Notes under the pieces: generated by a model
Database searches by the model: none
Seen by the model: the letters and a program-made list of their open reading frames with translations, nothing else
Told to the model about the DNA's origin: nothing
Translations under genes and position numbers: made by a program
Source of the DNA: Streptomyces sp. L-9-10
GTDB taxonomy: Bacteria > Actinomycetota > Actinomycetes > Streptomycetales > Streptomycetaceae
Assembly (NCBI RefSeq): GCF_004151105.1
Contig: NZ_PHRF01000168.1
Location: 62,001 to 126,000, forward strand
Length of the DNA stretch: 64,000 nucleotides
Direction of reading: 5' to 3'
Shown: piece by piece, positions 17,109 through 24,315 of the stretch
Position numbering within the stretch: position 1 is the first letter of the stretch
Layout: each line of letters opens with the position of its first letter

Positions 17109-18377
17109 TTGCTCTCCGTGACGGAGGAGTGGCGGACGCGATTACGCGGAGGCGCGTGTGGGCTGTTGGTCGCCGCCACACTCGTGGTGGCGGTCGCCAC
17201 CACCGCGTCGGCCAAGCCGCTGATCAGCGGCGCCGGGGCGGCCTCCGTCATCGCGGCGCTGGTCCTGACCGTCTGGAGTCCTGGACGGAACGGGGTGCTG
17301 ACGGTCGTCAGCGTCGGCACCGCGGCGCTCTCCCTGCTCGTCACTCTCGTCTATCAGGGCCCGGCACGCACGGTCGCGGCGAACTGGTGGACCGCGGAGA
17401 CGCTGGCCCTGATGACGATCCTCGCCGCCGCGGTACGGCGCTCACGCCCCCGTGCGGCCCTCGCGCTCGCGGCGGTGCTCTCCGTGGCGATCGCCGCCTC
17501 GCCGTTGCGGATCACGTTGAACATCGTCCCGCCGGCCAGTTCCGACGAGACCATACAGCTCTGTCTGTTGTGGGCCATTCTCGCCATGGTGTCGAGCGGG
17601 GTCGGCGTCTATCTGCGCAATCTGGACGCGCGCGGCCGGGCCGCGGTGGCGGCCGAGCGCCGTACCCAGAGGCTCAGCCTCGCGCGCAATCTGCATGACT
17701 ACGCCGCGCATGACGTCACGGCGGTGGTCGTACTTGCCGAGGCGGCCCAGGTGATGGCCAAGGAGGATCTGGAGAAGGCTCTGGAACTGCTCCCGGAGAT
17801 CACGGCGGCCGGGGCGCAGGCCCTCAAGGCCATGGATCACACCGTACAACTGCTCGCCGAACCCCAGCCGAGGGAGGAGCCGGGCGAGTCCGTCGGGTAC
17901 GGGATGGGCGCCACGCCGCTCCCGGGCCCGAGGCCGCGCCGGGACCTGAGTGAACTCGAGCTGCTGACCGAGCGGTTCAACCGGACCGGATCGCCCTTGG
18001 TCGTCCTCGACCTGGCCGAGGGTGCTCTGGACGGAGTGGACCCGGATGTCAGCTCCGTCGGCTACCGCGTGATCGTGGAGGCCCTGACCAATGTGCGCCG
18101 GCACGCGGGCTCCGCCTCCCATGTCCTGATCGCCGTGCGCCGGGTCGAGCGGCCTTCCGGCCCCGGGCTGCGTATCCGCGTCACCGACGACGCTCCTCAC
18201 CCCGAGCCCGGCCCCGGACTGCGCGACCGCGCTCCGCGCTCCGGCGGGCTGGGCATCGCCGGCCTGACCGACCAGGTCCGCGCGCTCGGCGGTGAACTGA
18301 CCGCGGCACCTCATCGGCCCGCCGGATGGCGTGTCAGCGCCCTGCTGCCGCTCCGGACGGGGCCTGAACGACCGTAA
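17109..18377 (+). CDS. Sensor histidine kinase, NarL-partner type (HisKA_3)
   Basis: A 422-residue membrane histidine kinase. About four or five N-terminal membrane helices (residues 12-170) lead to the dimerisation helix with the phospho-acceptor His in RLSLARNLHDYAAHDVTAVV. The ATPase domain has the N-box-like YRVIVEALTNVRRHAG and the G-box GGLGIAGLTDQVRALGGEL. The DHp sequence deviates from the usual ELHDxxAHxL pattern (NLHDYAAHD), but the His-Asp pair is kept. A TTG at 17109 has GGAG at the right spacing; a GTG at 17118 is the alternative. No response regulator is adjacent; the nearest NarL-type regulator is at 20429-21076 on the other strand. The signal sensed is unknown. Confidence 0.85.
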   Translation: MLSVTEEWRTRLRGGACGLLVAATLVVAVATTASAKPLISGAGAASVIAALVLTVWSPGRNGVLTVVSVGTAALSLLVTLVYQGPARTVAANWWTAETLALMTILAAAVRRSRPRAALALAAVLSVAIAASPLRITLNIVPPASSDETIQLCLLWAILAMVSSGVGVYLRNLDARGRAAVAAERRTQRLSLARNLHDYAAHDVTAVVVLAEAAQVMAKEDLEKALELLPEITAAGAQALKAMDHTVQLLAEPQPREEPGESVGYGMGATPLPGPRPRRDLSELELLTERFNRTGSPLVVLDLAEGALDGVDPDVSSVGYRVIVEALTNVRRHAGSASHVLIAVRRVERPSGPGLRIRVTDDAPHPEPGPGLRDRAPRSGGLGIAGLTDQVRALGGELTAAPHRPAGWRVSALLPLRTGPERP

Positions 18378-18380
18378 CCG

Positions 18381-18416
18381 CCCGCCGGTATCTGCCATTT
18401 GGCAGATACCGGCGGG
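18381..18416. terminator. Perfect 16-bp hairpin with 4-base loop after the sensor kinase gene
   Basis: CCCGCCGGTATCTGCC at 18381-18396 is followed by ATTT and its exact complement GGCAGATACCGGCGGG at 18401-18416. It starts four bases after the kinase stop and ends 18-27 bases before the next gene's possible starts. It is most simply a factor-independent terminator. Its position also lets it act as an operator or a leader hairpin affecting translation of the downstream gene, which lacks a good ribosome-binding site. Confidence 0.75.
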
Positions 18417-18433
18417 CCCCCGGCCCTGCAAGC

Positions 18434-19225
18434 ATGATCGGCATGTCTGAGCGCACGGGGGGACGAATCGTTTTGGCGCTGGCCGTAGCGTTCGCCGCCG
18501 TCGCGCTGGTGCCCACCTATGCCTTGGACGACCTGGACACCGATCCCCGAAGCGGGGAGCGGGAGTTCGACTTCGCCGGCCCACGCCTCGCGGTGATCGT
18601 CAGCTCCGGCAGCCAGGTGGGCCTGGAACCCGGCCGCGGGACGGTCCTCACCGTCGTCCGTCACCTGACCGGCACGGCCGCCAAGGACGGTCACGCGGAA
18701 TGGCGGCTGGAGGGCGACACGCTGCGGCTGTCCGCCAAGTGCAGCGGTGTAATGATCAATTGCAGTGGCAGGTTCGTCGTGAGGGTCCCGCCCGGCGTCG
18801 ACACCTCGGTCGACGCGGCGAGCGATATCGATGTCACGGCCAAGGGGATGCGCCACGCGCTTCGGATCACCACCCGGCGCGGTGACATCAGGCTGGAGGG
18901 AACCGCGGGGGCCCTGTGGCTCAGTTCGCGGAGCGGGCGTATCGACGTACTGGACGCGGCGTCCCCGACGGTCGACGTCCGAAACCGGAACGCACCCATC
19001 ACACTCGGCTTCGCCGTGGCACCGCGGAGCGTGACGGCCGCCTCCGAGGTCGGTGACATCACCGTGGTCCTGCCACGAACCGACGCGGAATATGGAATCG
19101 ATATCAAGGCGCGGGTCCGCGAGGTCGACGGAATCGCCCTCTCCGAATCCCCGCCCCACGCCCGTCACATATCGGCACGAACCAGGGACGGTGCTGTACG
19201 TGTACAGCGCCTTGGAGACCGGTAG
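18434..19225 (+). CDS. DUF4097-like exported beta-repeat protein
   Basis: A 263-residue protein starting at ATG 18434 or 18443; neither has a good ribosome-binding site. A hydrophobic N-terminal segment (IVLALAVAFAAVALVPTYAL) acts as signal or anchor. The rest is a repeating beta pattern (FVVRVPPGVDTSVDAASDID, then ITTRRGDIRLEGTAGALWLSS, then SVTAASEVGDITVVLP), typical of DUF4097/adhesin-like single-stranded beta-helix proteins. Such proteins often sit beside two-component genes, and here it follows a sensor kinase. Molecular function is not known. Confidence 0.75.
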   Translation: MIGMSERTGGRIVLALAVAFAAVALVPTYALDDLDTDPRSGEREFDFAGPRLAVIVSSGSQVGLEPGRGTVLTVVRHLTGTAAKDGHAEWRLEGDTLRLSAKCSGVMINCSGRFVVRVPPGVDTSVDAASDIDVTAKGMRHALRITTRRGDIRLEGTAGALWLSSRSGRIDVLDAASPTVDVRNRNAPITLGFAVAPRSVTAASEVGDITVVLPRTDAEYGIDIKARVREVDGIALSESPPHARHISARTRDGAVRVQRLGDR

Positions 19226-19300
19226 CCGGCGACGCCATCACAGGAACAGAGCAGAGGAAGCAGTGGAGACACGGGTATCTCACCCTTGCCGATTCTTGTC

Positions 19301-19313
19301 ATTGGGAGCCAAT
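19301..19313 (+). promoter_or_regulatory. Small inverted repeat covering the ribosome-binding site of the next gene
   Basis: ATTGG-GAG-CCAAT is a 5-bp palindrome whose centre includes the GGGAG Shine-Dalgarno of the gene starting at 19318. It could be an operator for the encoded winged-helix protein or a weak hairpin masking the ribosome-binding site. Confidence 0.35.
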
Positions 19314-19317
19314 TTTC

Positions 19318-20298
19318 ATGCAACGAATCATTCTGTCCGCCAACGATCTGGCTCGTGTCAAGATCGCCGAATCGATCTCTCCGGCCGTGGAAGCGATATT
19401 CGCCGTGGATGCGCTCAGGGACGCGGAAGGCGAGTACTTCAGAGCCTGGCGCGGGAAGGTGTGGCGGAACATGGTGCGCCCGGACGCGCGCATGGAACGC
19501 GTGATGCGTCTGACCCGTGTGCGCGGCGGCTCCCGCGAGGTCTGGGGCGCGTGGTCGGGCAGCCATGATCCGGAGGCAGGTCATTCCGGCGACGGGGTGC
19601 TGGCCCCCGGACATGTCGTCCCGGCGGTACAGGATCTCTGCCACCTCGCGGTGATGCCCAGTTGGAGCCGGGTCCGGCTCCACCTGGACACCATTCGGGC
19701 GGAGTGCCGGGAGATCATGAGCGGCGATGGTCTCCAGGCCCTTTTCGAGCGTCTCGATCCTGGCATCCGATGGAACGCGCCGGTCCTGGAGATCGAAGGA
19801 CATGGGCAGCCGCAGAAACTGAAGCCCCGCGGCGCCGGCCTGGTCCTGTTGCCGTCGCTGTTCGCGCAGAGTACGGCCATCGTGCTGCCGGCCGCCGTAC
19901 CGGGCGAGGAACGCGCTCCTGTGCTGGTGTTCCCCGCCCTTCCGTACCCCGTGAAGGGCCATCTCCTGGACGAGGAACCGATCGCCCCGCCGGTCGGCCG
20001 CCGCTCGCCGGAGAATCTCGCGGCGTTGCTGGGACGCACCCGGGCCGCAGCGCTGCGCGCGTTGCGCGAGGACTGTACCAACGGCGAACTCGCCGAGAAA
20101 CTGGGTGTCTCCACGGCCGCGGTGAGCCAGCACACGGCGGTGCTGCGGGGGGCCGGACTCATCTCCACGCATCGGCGCAGCAGCCGCGTCGTCCATACCG
20201 TCACCCCGCTAGGGCATCTCCTCCTGGGCGGGGAGAGCACGCTTCGCGGACCGGGCCCGCAGATTCCGCCCCGCGCCCGGCACTCGACTTCCGTATGA
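19318..20298 (+). CDS. Winged helix-turn-helix (ArsR-like) transcriptional regulator with large N-terminal domain
   Basis: A 326-residue protein. Residues about 240-305 form an ArsR-type winged helix: GRTRAAALRALREDCTNGEL, then AEKLGVSTAAVSQHTAVLRG, then AGLISTHRRSSRVVHTVTPLG. The N-terminal 230 residues (MQRIILSANDLARVKIAESI onward) are of the kind found in many streptomycete one-component regulators of this layout and may sense a ligand; no metal-binding cysteine pair is visible. GGGAG is correctly spaced from the ATG at 19318. It lies between the DUF4097-like gene and the convergent response regulator, close to the lanthipeptide genes. Target genes are not known. Confidence 0.85.
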   Translation: MQRIILSANDLARVKIAESISPAVEAIFAVDALRDAEGEYFRAWRGKVWRNMVRPDARMERVMRLTRVRGGSREVWGAWSGSHDPEAGHSGDGVLAPGHVVPAVQDLCHLAVMPSWSRVRLHLDTIRAECREIMSGDGLQALFERLDPGIRWNAPVLEIEGHGQPQKLKPRGAGLVLLPSLFAQSTAIVLPAAVPGEERAPVLVFPALPYPVKGHLLDEEPIAPPVGRRSPENLAALLGRTRAAALRALREDCTNGELAEKLGVSTAAVSQHTAVLRGAGLISTHRRSSRVVHTVTPLGHLLLGGESTLRGPGPQIPPRARHSTSV

Positions 20299-20428
20299 CG
20301 GGCAGCCTCCGCTTCTCGTCCGGCGCGAGGGTCCACAACGTGTGCCATGCACCCCATCGTGCCCAGCCGGGGAGCTGAGCGGTATCGGCCGTTCGGTAGA
20401 TCGTGCGGCCCTCTCGCGTCATCCGGAT

Positions 20429-21076
20429 TCACAGCTCCCGCATCAGTCCCGACTCCCAGACCCATGCCGCGATTCCCACCCGGTTGCCCACCGCCAATTT
20501 GCGCTGAAGGTTGGCCAGATGCGTCTTGACCGTGCCGGCGGAGATGAACAACTCGGCACCGATGTCGGAATTGGTCATTCCATCCGCGACGAGCCGCGCG
20601 ATCTCCTCCTCACGGGCCGTCAGGGGCGCGGTGGGGCGCCGTACGTGCTTGCGCGGTGCTCTGAGCCGGCTCAGGAGTCGCGTGGTCACTTCCGGGCTGA
20701 TCATGGAGTCGCCCGCCGCCGCCGCGCGTACCGCCTCCACGAGCACGCCGGACCGGGAGCGCTTCAGCAGGAAGCCGCAAGCCCCCTCGCGGAGAGCCGT
20801 GAGGACGTAATCGTCGAGGTCGAAGGTGGTCACGACGACCACGCGCACGGACGGGGCGCTCCCGACGACCTTCCGGGTCAGCTCCAGGCCGTCCATCCCG
20901 GGCATGCGGACATCGGCGAGCAGTACATCGGGGGCCAGGGCATGGACCGCCTTCAGCGCGTCGATGCCATTGTCCGCCTCGGCAACGACCCGCATATCCG
21001 GCTGCGCTTCGAAGATCCGGCGAAATCCCATACGGATACTGGCCTGGTCGTCCGCGATCACAAGACGTGTCGTCAT
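20429..21076 (-). CDS. NarL/FixJ-family response regulator, divergent from lanKC
   Basis: The protein (ATG at 21076, alternative 21085) has a receiver domain with the acidic pair in LVIADDQASIRMGF, the phospho-acceptor Asp in VLLADVRMPGMDGLEL and the conserved Lys in GFLLKRSRSG. The C-terminal LuxR-type helix-turn-helix reads LTAREEEIARLVADGMTNSD, then IGAELFISAGTVKTHLANLQ. It is transcribed away from lanKC with about 185 bases between. By analogy with the SapB locus, where the NarL-type RamR activates lanthipeptide genes, it probably controls this cluster. The sensor kinase at 17109-18377 is the nearest possible partner, but the pairing is inference. Confidence 0.9.
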   Translation of the reverse strand: MTTRLVIADDQASIRMGFRRIFEAQPDMRVVAEADNGIDALKAVHALAPDVLLADVRMPGMDGLELTRKVVGSAPSVRVVVVTTFDLDDYVLTALREGACGFLLKRSRSGVLVEAVRAAAAGDSMISPEVTTRLLSRLRAPRKHVRRPTAPLTAREEEIARLVADGMTNSDIGAELFISAGTVKTHLANLQRKLAVGNRVGIAAWVWESGLMREL

Positions 21077-21203
21077 ACGGATCATGCTGCCATGACTTTC
21101 CGCCGGAGGGCAGCTGTCCGGTTAAGCATGGCCTTAAAACTGTTGCCCCTCGAATCCCTCCTCTGGAAGCTTGAGTGCATCGACGAGGGCAAGCGCTTCC
21201 TCG

Positions 21204-21231
21204 AAGGAAATTCCTTTCCCTGGAATTTTCC
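21204..21231 (+). promoter_or_regulatory. Two GGAA/TTCC palindromes upstream of lanKC (candidate regulator sites)
   Basis: AAGGAA-A-TTCCTT (21204-21216) is a perfect palindrome. Sixteen bases further, centre to centre, GGAA-TT-TTCC (21222-21231) is a second one. Both lie 32-60 bases before the lanKC start and within the region shared with the divergent response regulator. Tandem related palindromes of this spacing suit a dimeric NarL-type regulator. No experimental motif is known to me for this protein. Confidence 0.45.
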
Positions 21232-21262
21232 GACAGAGCGCCCGCGGACAGGGGGAGTTGAA

Positions 21263-23875
21263 ATGGATCCGAGGTACGAGGCATACGTCATCGCCGATTC
21301 CACGTGGTACGAGCCGCTCGACCGCTGCGACGACTCCGCATCTCGCTTCGCGCTCTCCGCAGGGGAACTTCCCGCGGGCTGGCACCGGGAGCACCAGGGG
21401 GTCTGGGAGTTCCTCAGGCCCGCCGACTCCCCGGCGCTTCCCGAGCAGGGCTGGAAGATACACATCAGCGCGACCCCCGACAGCGCGGAGAAGACGGTCG
21501 GAGCGGCCTGGGAGATCTGCCAACGGCTCGGTCTCCCCTGGAAGTTCCTGCGCAGCCGACGCGTCGTCGCAGCGATGAACACCAAGTACGCGAACAGGGC
21601 CGCCAGCGGCAAGGCCGTCACCGTCTATCCGCGGACCCCCGACGAGCTCCGGGAAGCCGTCACGGAACTCGACGCGGCCCTGAGCGGCCATCCCGGTCCG
21701 TATGTGCTGTCCGACTACCGCTGGAACGACGGACCCGTATCTCTGCGGTACGGAGCCTTCACTCTCATGTGGTGCGAACTCCGTGACGGGACCCGGGTAC
21801 CGGCGCTCCGCCATCCCCAAGGGCACGCGGTACAGGACCCACGGCGGCCCGTATTCACCGTGCCCGAATGGGCGGAGATCCCGGACTTCCTGGCCGATCG
21901 GTTCGCCACCGCCACCACGCAAGGGGGCGACGCGACCGTCGGCGGCTATCGGGTAATCAAGGCGCTGCATTTCTCCAATGGCGGAGGCGTCTATCTCGCC
22001 GAGGACGAGCAGGGCGAAAAAGTGGTCCTCAAGGAGGCACGGCCGCACGCCGGACTGGACGCGCACGGCGTGGACGCGGTGCACCGCCTTCATATCGAGC
22101 GGGATATTCTCGAAAAGACCGCGCAGCTGCCTTTCATGCCCCGCCTCCTGGATTCTTTCACCTCGTGGGAACATCACTATCTGGCGATGGAGTACATCGA
22201 AGGCGAGACGTTCAGCGCCTGGCTGGGCCGCGACTATCCGCTGACTCTTCATCGTCCCGGGGACCGCGCGCGCGCCGACTTCGCCGCACTCGCCGTCGAT
22301 CTGCTGGATCAGGTCGGGACATGTCTGAGCACGCTCCACGAGGCCGGGATCGCCTTCGGTGACCTGCACCACCGCAACATCCTGATCCGTCCCGACCGGA
22401 CCGTGGCGCTCGTGGACTGCGAGCTGGCGGTCCCGGTGGACAGCGAACGGACCGCCGGCCTCGGGGCGCCCGGCTTCATGGACGCCTCGATCACCAGGGC
22501 ACGCGACGCGGACCTGTTCGCCCTGGGGTGCTGCCAGCTCGCCACCCTCGCTCCGCTGACCGTACTGACGGTACGCAATCCGGAAGCCGTCCGAACCCTG
22601 GTCGAGCTCGCCGCCACCGCCTTCCCGACACTGCCCGCCGGGTTCATCGACCGGATGACGGAACACCTCGCGCTGTCGGCCGCGCTGCGTCCCCATCTCC
22701 CTCCCGTGGACGCCCGGTCAGCGGCCGGCGGGGAGCCGGCCGACGGGAATCGGGCCGACGGGAATCGAGCCGACGGGAATGCCGACGGGGAGCGGGCCGA
22801 CGCCGAGGCCGCGTCCCCGCCCCTGTCCCCGCCCTCCTCCGGTGAGCTGCTGAGGGGCCTGGTCCGTTCCGCGACCGTCGACCGGACGGACCGGCTGTTC
22901 CCCTGCGATGTCAGCGGATACCGGCCGGGCGCGGCACTGGGACTCGCGTACGGAGCTCCGGGGGTGCTGCTCGCCCAGTTGAGCGCGGACACGGAACCGG
23001 CACCCGAGCATGTGGAATGGCTGCTCCAAGCCGTACGGCGAGCCCCCGCCGACACTCCCCCGGGCCTCTATGACGGGTTGTCGGGCGCCACCTGGCTGCT
23101 GCATCGCCTCGGCCATCCGGACGTCGCGAACGCCGTCGACCGCATCCTGGCCGGTCCGCTGCCCGCCTCGCCCGGCCTGTTCTGCGGGCTGTCCGGAATC
23201 GCGCACCTCCTGCTCGACGTCGGCGCGCGGACCGAGGCTCTCGCTCTGGCGAGCCGGGTTCGTGAACAGATCGGCAGAGCGGGGGCGTTGGACCGTCCCG
23301 GTCTCATGCACGGCTGGTCCGGCCCAGCGGTTCTCCTCGCCCGCTGTGCCGAGGAGACAGGGGACGCCGAGTGGGCCGAGGCGGCGGTGAGCGCGGTGCG
23401 GTGCGATCTGAGACATGGCCGCACGATGGACGGAATGCTTCAGATGCATAGTTCGAACCGGTTGCTCCCCTATCTCGCCGAGGGCTCGGCGGGGGTGGCT
23501 TTCGCCGCCATGGCACTCCCCGAAGCGCAGGCGGAGGCCGTGGGAGCGGACGACATCGTGACCGGCGCGGCACGGGCCGGTGCGGTACGAGTCGTCATCC
23601 AGGGCGGCCTGTTCAGCGGCCGGGCCGGACTGGCCTACTTCCTCTCGCACGCCGCGGCGCGGGCGCCCCGCTGGGCCGGGGAAGCGGACGAGCAGCTGAC
23701 CTGGCTGTCCCTGCACCTGGCTCGTCACGGCGACAGCCTGGTCCTCCACGGTGACCAACTGATGCGCCTCTCCACGGACCTGGCCACCGGCTCCGCCGGC
23801 GCGCTGCTCGCGCTGGAAGCCGCCAAGAACCCCGGTCGCCGTCTGCTCCCCGGTGCCCATCCCACATATGGGTGA
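21263..23875 (+). CDS. Class III lanthipeptide synthetase LanKC
   Basis: An 870-residue three-domain synthetase. Start ATG 21263 has GGGGGAG upstream and gives the family opening MDPRYEAYVIADSTWYEPLD. Residues 1-220 are the phosphoSer/Thr lyase region. About 225-480 form a Ser/Thr kinase: Gly-rich FSNGGGVYLAE, Lys near 257 in VVLKEARP, catalytic GDLHHRNILI (Asp near 367) and metal Asp near 385 in VDCELAV. About 535-870 form the LanC-like cyclase (LMHGWSGPAVLLARC, then SSNRLLPYLAEGSAGVAF). The cyclase lacks the CHG zinc ligands, which separates class III from class IV. The linker holds a 15-base DNA repeat (ADGNRADGN). It should phosphorylate, eliminate and cyclise Ser/Cys residues of the two precursors just downstream. 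Confidence 0.93.
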   Translation: MDPRYEAYVIADSTWYEPLDRCDDSASRFALSAGELPAGWHREHQGVWEFLRPADSPALPEQGWKIHISATPDSAEKTVGAAWEICQRLGLPWKFLRSRRVVAAMNTKYANRAASGKAVTVYPRTPDELREAVTELDAALSGHPGPYVLSDYRWNDGPVSLRYGAFTLMWCELRDGTRVPALRHPQGHAVQDPRRPVFTVPEWAEIPDFLADRFATATTQGGDATVGGYRVIKALHFSNGGGVYLAEDEQGEKVVLKEARPHAGLDAHGVDAVHRLHIERDILEKTAQLPFMPRLLDSFTSWEHHYLAMEYIEGETFSAWLGRDYPLTLHRPGDRARADFAALAVDLLDQVGTCLSTLHEAGIAFGDLHHRNILIRPDRTVALVDCELAVPVDSERTAGLGAPGFMDASITRARDADLFALGCCQLATLAPLTVLTVRNPEAVRTLVELAATAFPTLPAGFIDRMTEHLALSAALRPHLPPVDARSAAGGEPADGNRADGNRADGNADGERADAEAASPPLSPPSSGELLRGLVRSATVDRTDRLFPCDVSGYRPGAALGLAYGAPGVLLAQLSADTEPAPEHVEWLLQAVRRAPADTPPGLYDGLSGATWLLHRLGHPDVANAVDRILAGPLPASPGLFCGLSGIAHLLLDVGARTEALALASRVREQIGRAGALDRPGLMHGWSGPAVLLARCAEETGDAEWAEAAVSAVRCDLRHGRTMDGMLQMHSSNRLLPYLAEGSAGVAFAAMALPEAQAEAVGADDIVTGAARAGAVRVVIQGGLFSGRAGLAYFLSHAAARAPRWAGEADEQLTWLSLHLARHGDSLVLHGDQLMRLSTDLATGSAGALLALEAAKNPGRRLLPGAHPTYG

Positions 23876-23938
23876 CCACCGGCCGCGACAGCGGTGCCGG
23901 CCCACAGCCCCTACCAGTCTTGAGAGGAGGTGACTTCC

Positions 23939-24028
23939 ATGCTGAACATTCTCGCCCTTCAGGAGCTCGACGAGGAGACCATCGTCGACGCCCCCATCAG
24001 CACCATCAGCCTCGGTGGCTGCCACTGA
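23939..24028 (+). CDS. Class III lanthipeptide precursor 1
   Basis: A 29-residue peptide with a near-perfect ribosome-binding site (GAGGAGGTGA) before the ATG. The leader MLNILALQELDEETIVDAP carries the ILALQ helix that class III synthetases recognise (variant of the I/L-L-x-L-Q box) followed by an acidic stretch. The predicted core after the single proline at position 19 is ISTISLGGCH. Ser21, Ser24 and Cys28 have the S-x2-S-x3-C spacing known to give labionin or lanthionine rings. It starts 64 bases after the lanKC stop and is 82 bases before precursor 2. Ring type and leader site need mass spectrometry. Confidence 0.92.
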   Translation: MLNILALQELDEETIVDAPISTISLGGCH

Positions 24029-24109
24029 CCCCGTCGGCCCGGTGTTCCCGGGTCCGCAGCGGTCGGCATCGCGTAACCCGGCACATGAAATGAGAGGAGG
24101 TGACCACCC

Positions 24110-24199
24110 ATGGTGAACATTCTCGCCCTTCAGGAGCTCGACGAGGAGACCGTCGTCGACGCGCCCGTCAGCACCGTCAGCATCGTCGCGTGCAGCTGA
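24110..24199 (+). CDS. Class III lanthipeptide precursor 2
   Basis: A 29-residue paralogue of precursor 1, 171 bases downstream start to start, with the same GAGAGGAGGTGA ribosome-binding site. The leader differs at two positions (Leu2 to Val, Ile15 to Val). The core after Pro19 is VSTVSIVACS, again with S-x2-S-x3-C (Ser21, Ser24, Cys28) and with changed residues elsewhere. Conserved leader and ring positions with substituted filler residues indicate tandem duplication and selection for modifiable products. A strong hairpin follows 40 bases after its stop. Confidence 0.92.
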   Translation: MVNILALQELDEETVVDAPVSTVSIVACS

Positions 24200-24238
24200 C
24201 GCGGCCTGATGACGCACACCACCCGCACCACGAGGTGA

Positions 24239-24275
24239 GTCCGGGGAGGCCACGATCTAGGTGGCCTCCCCGGAC
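24239..24275 (+). terminator. 15-bp hairpin between the precursor genes and the export genes
   Basis: GTCCGGGGAGGCCAC at 24239-24253 pairs perfectly with GTGGCCTCCCCGGAC at 24261-24275 around the loop GATCTAG; TTCC and a modest T-content follow. As in other lanthipeptide operons, a terminator or attenuator after the precursor genes would leave precursor mRNA in excess over transporter mRNA by partial read-through. Confidence 0.8.
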
Positions 24276-24315
24276 TTCCTCAGCTTATTCTCCCCGCCAG
24301 GGAGGGCAGGAACAC

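Noticed and set aside
21128-21262. In-frame extension of LanKC from an ATG at 21128, or a separate small peptide starting MALKLLPLESLLWKL
   Set aside because: No ribosome-binding site before 21128, whereas GGGGGAG precedes 21263, and LanKC proteins begin with the DPRYEAY segment. The extension overlaps candidate operator palindromes. Kept only as a remote possibility of a leader peptide.
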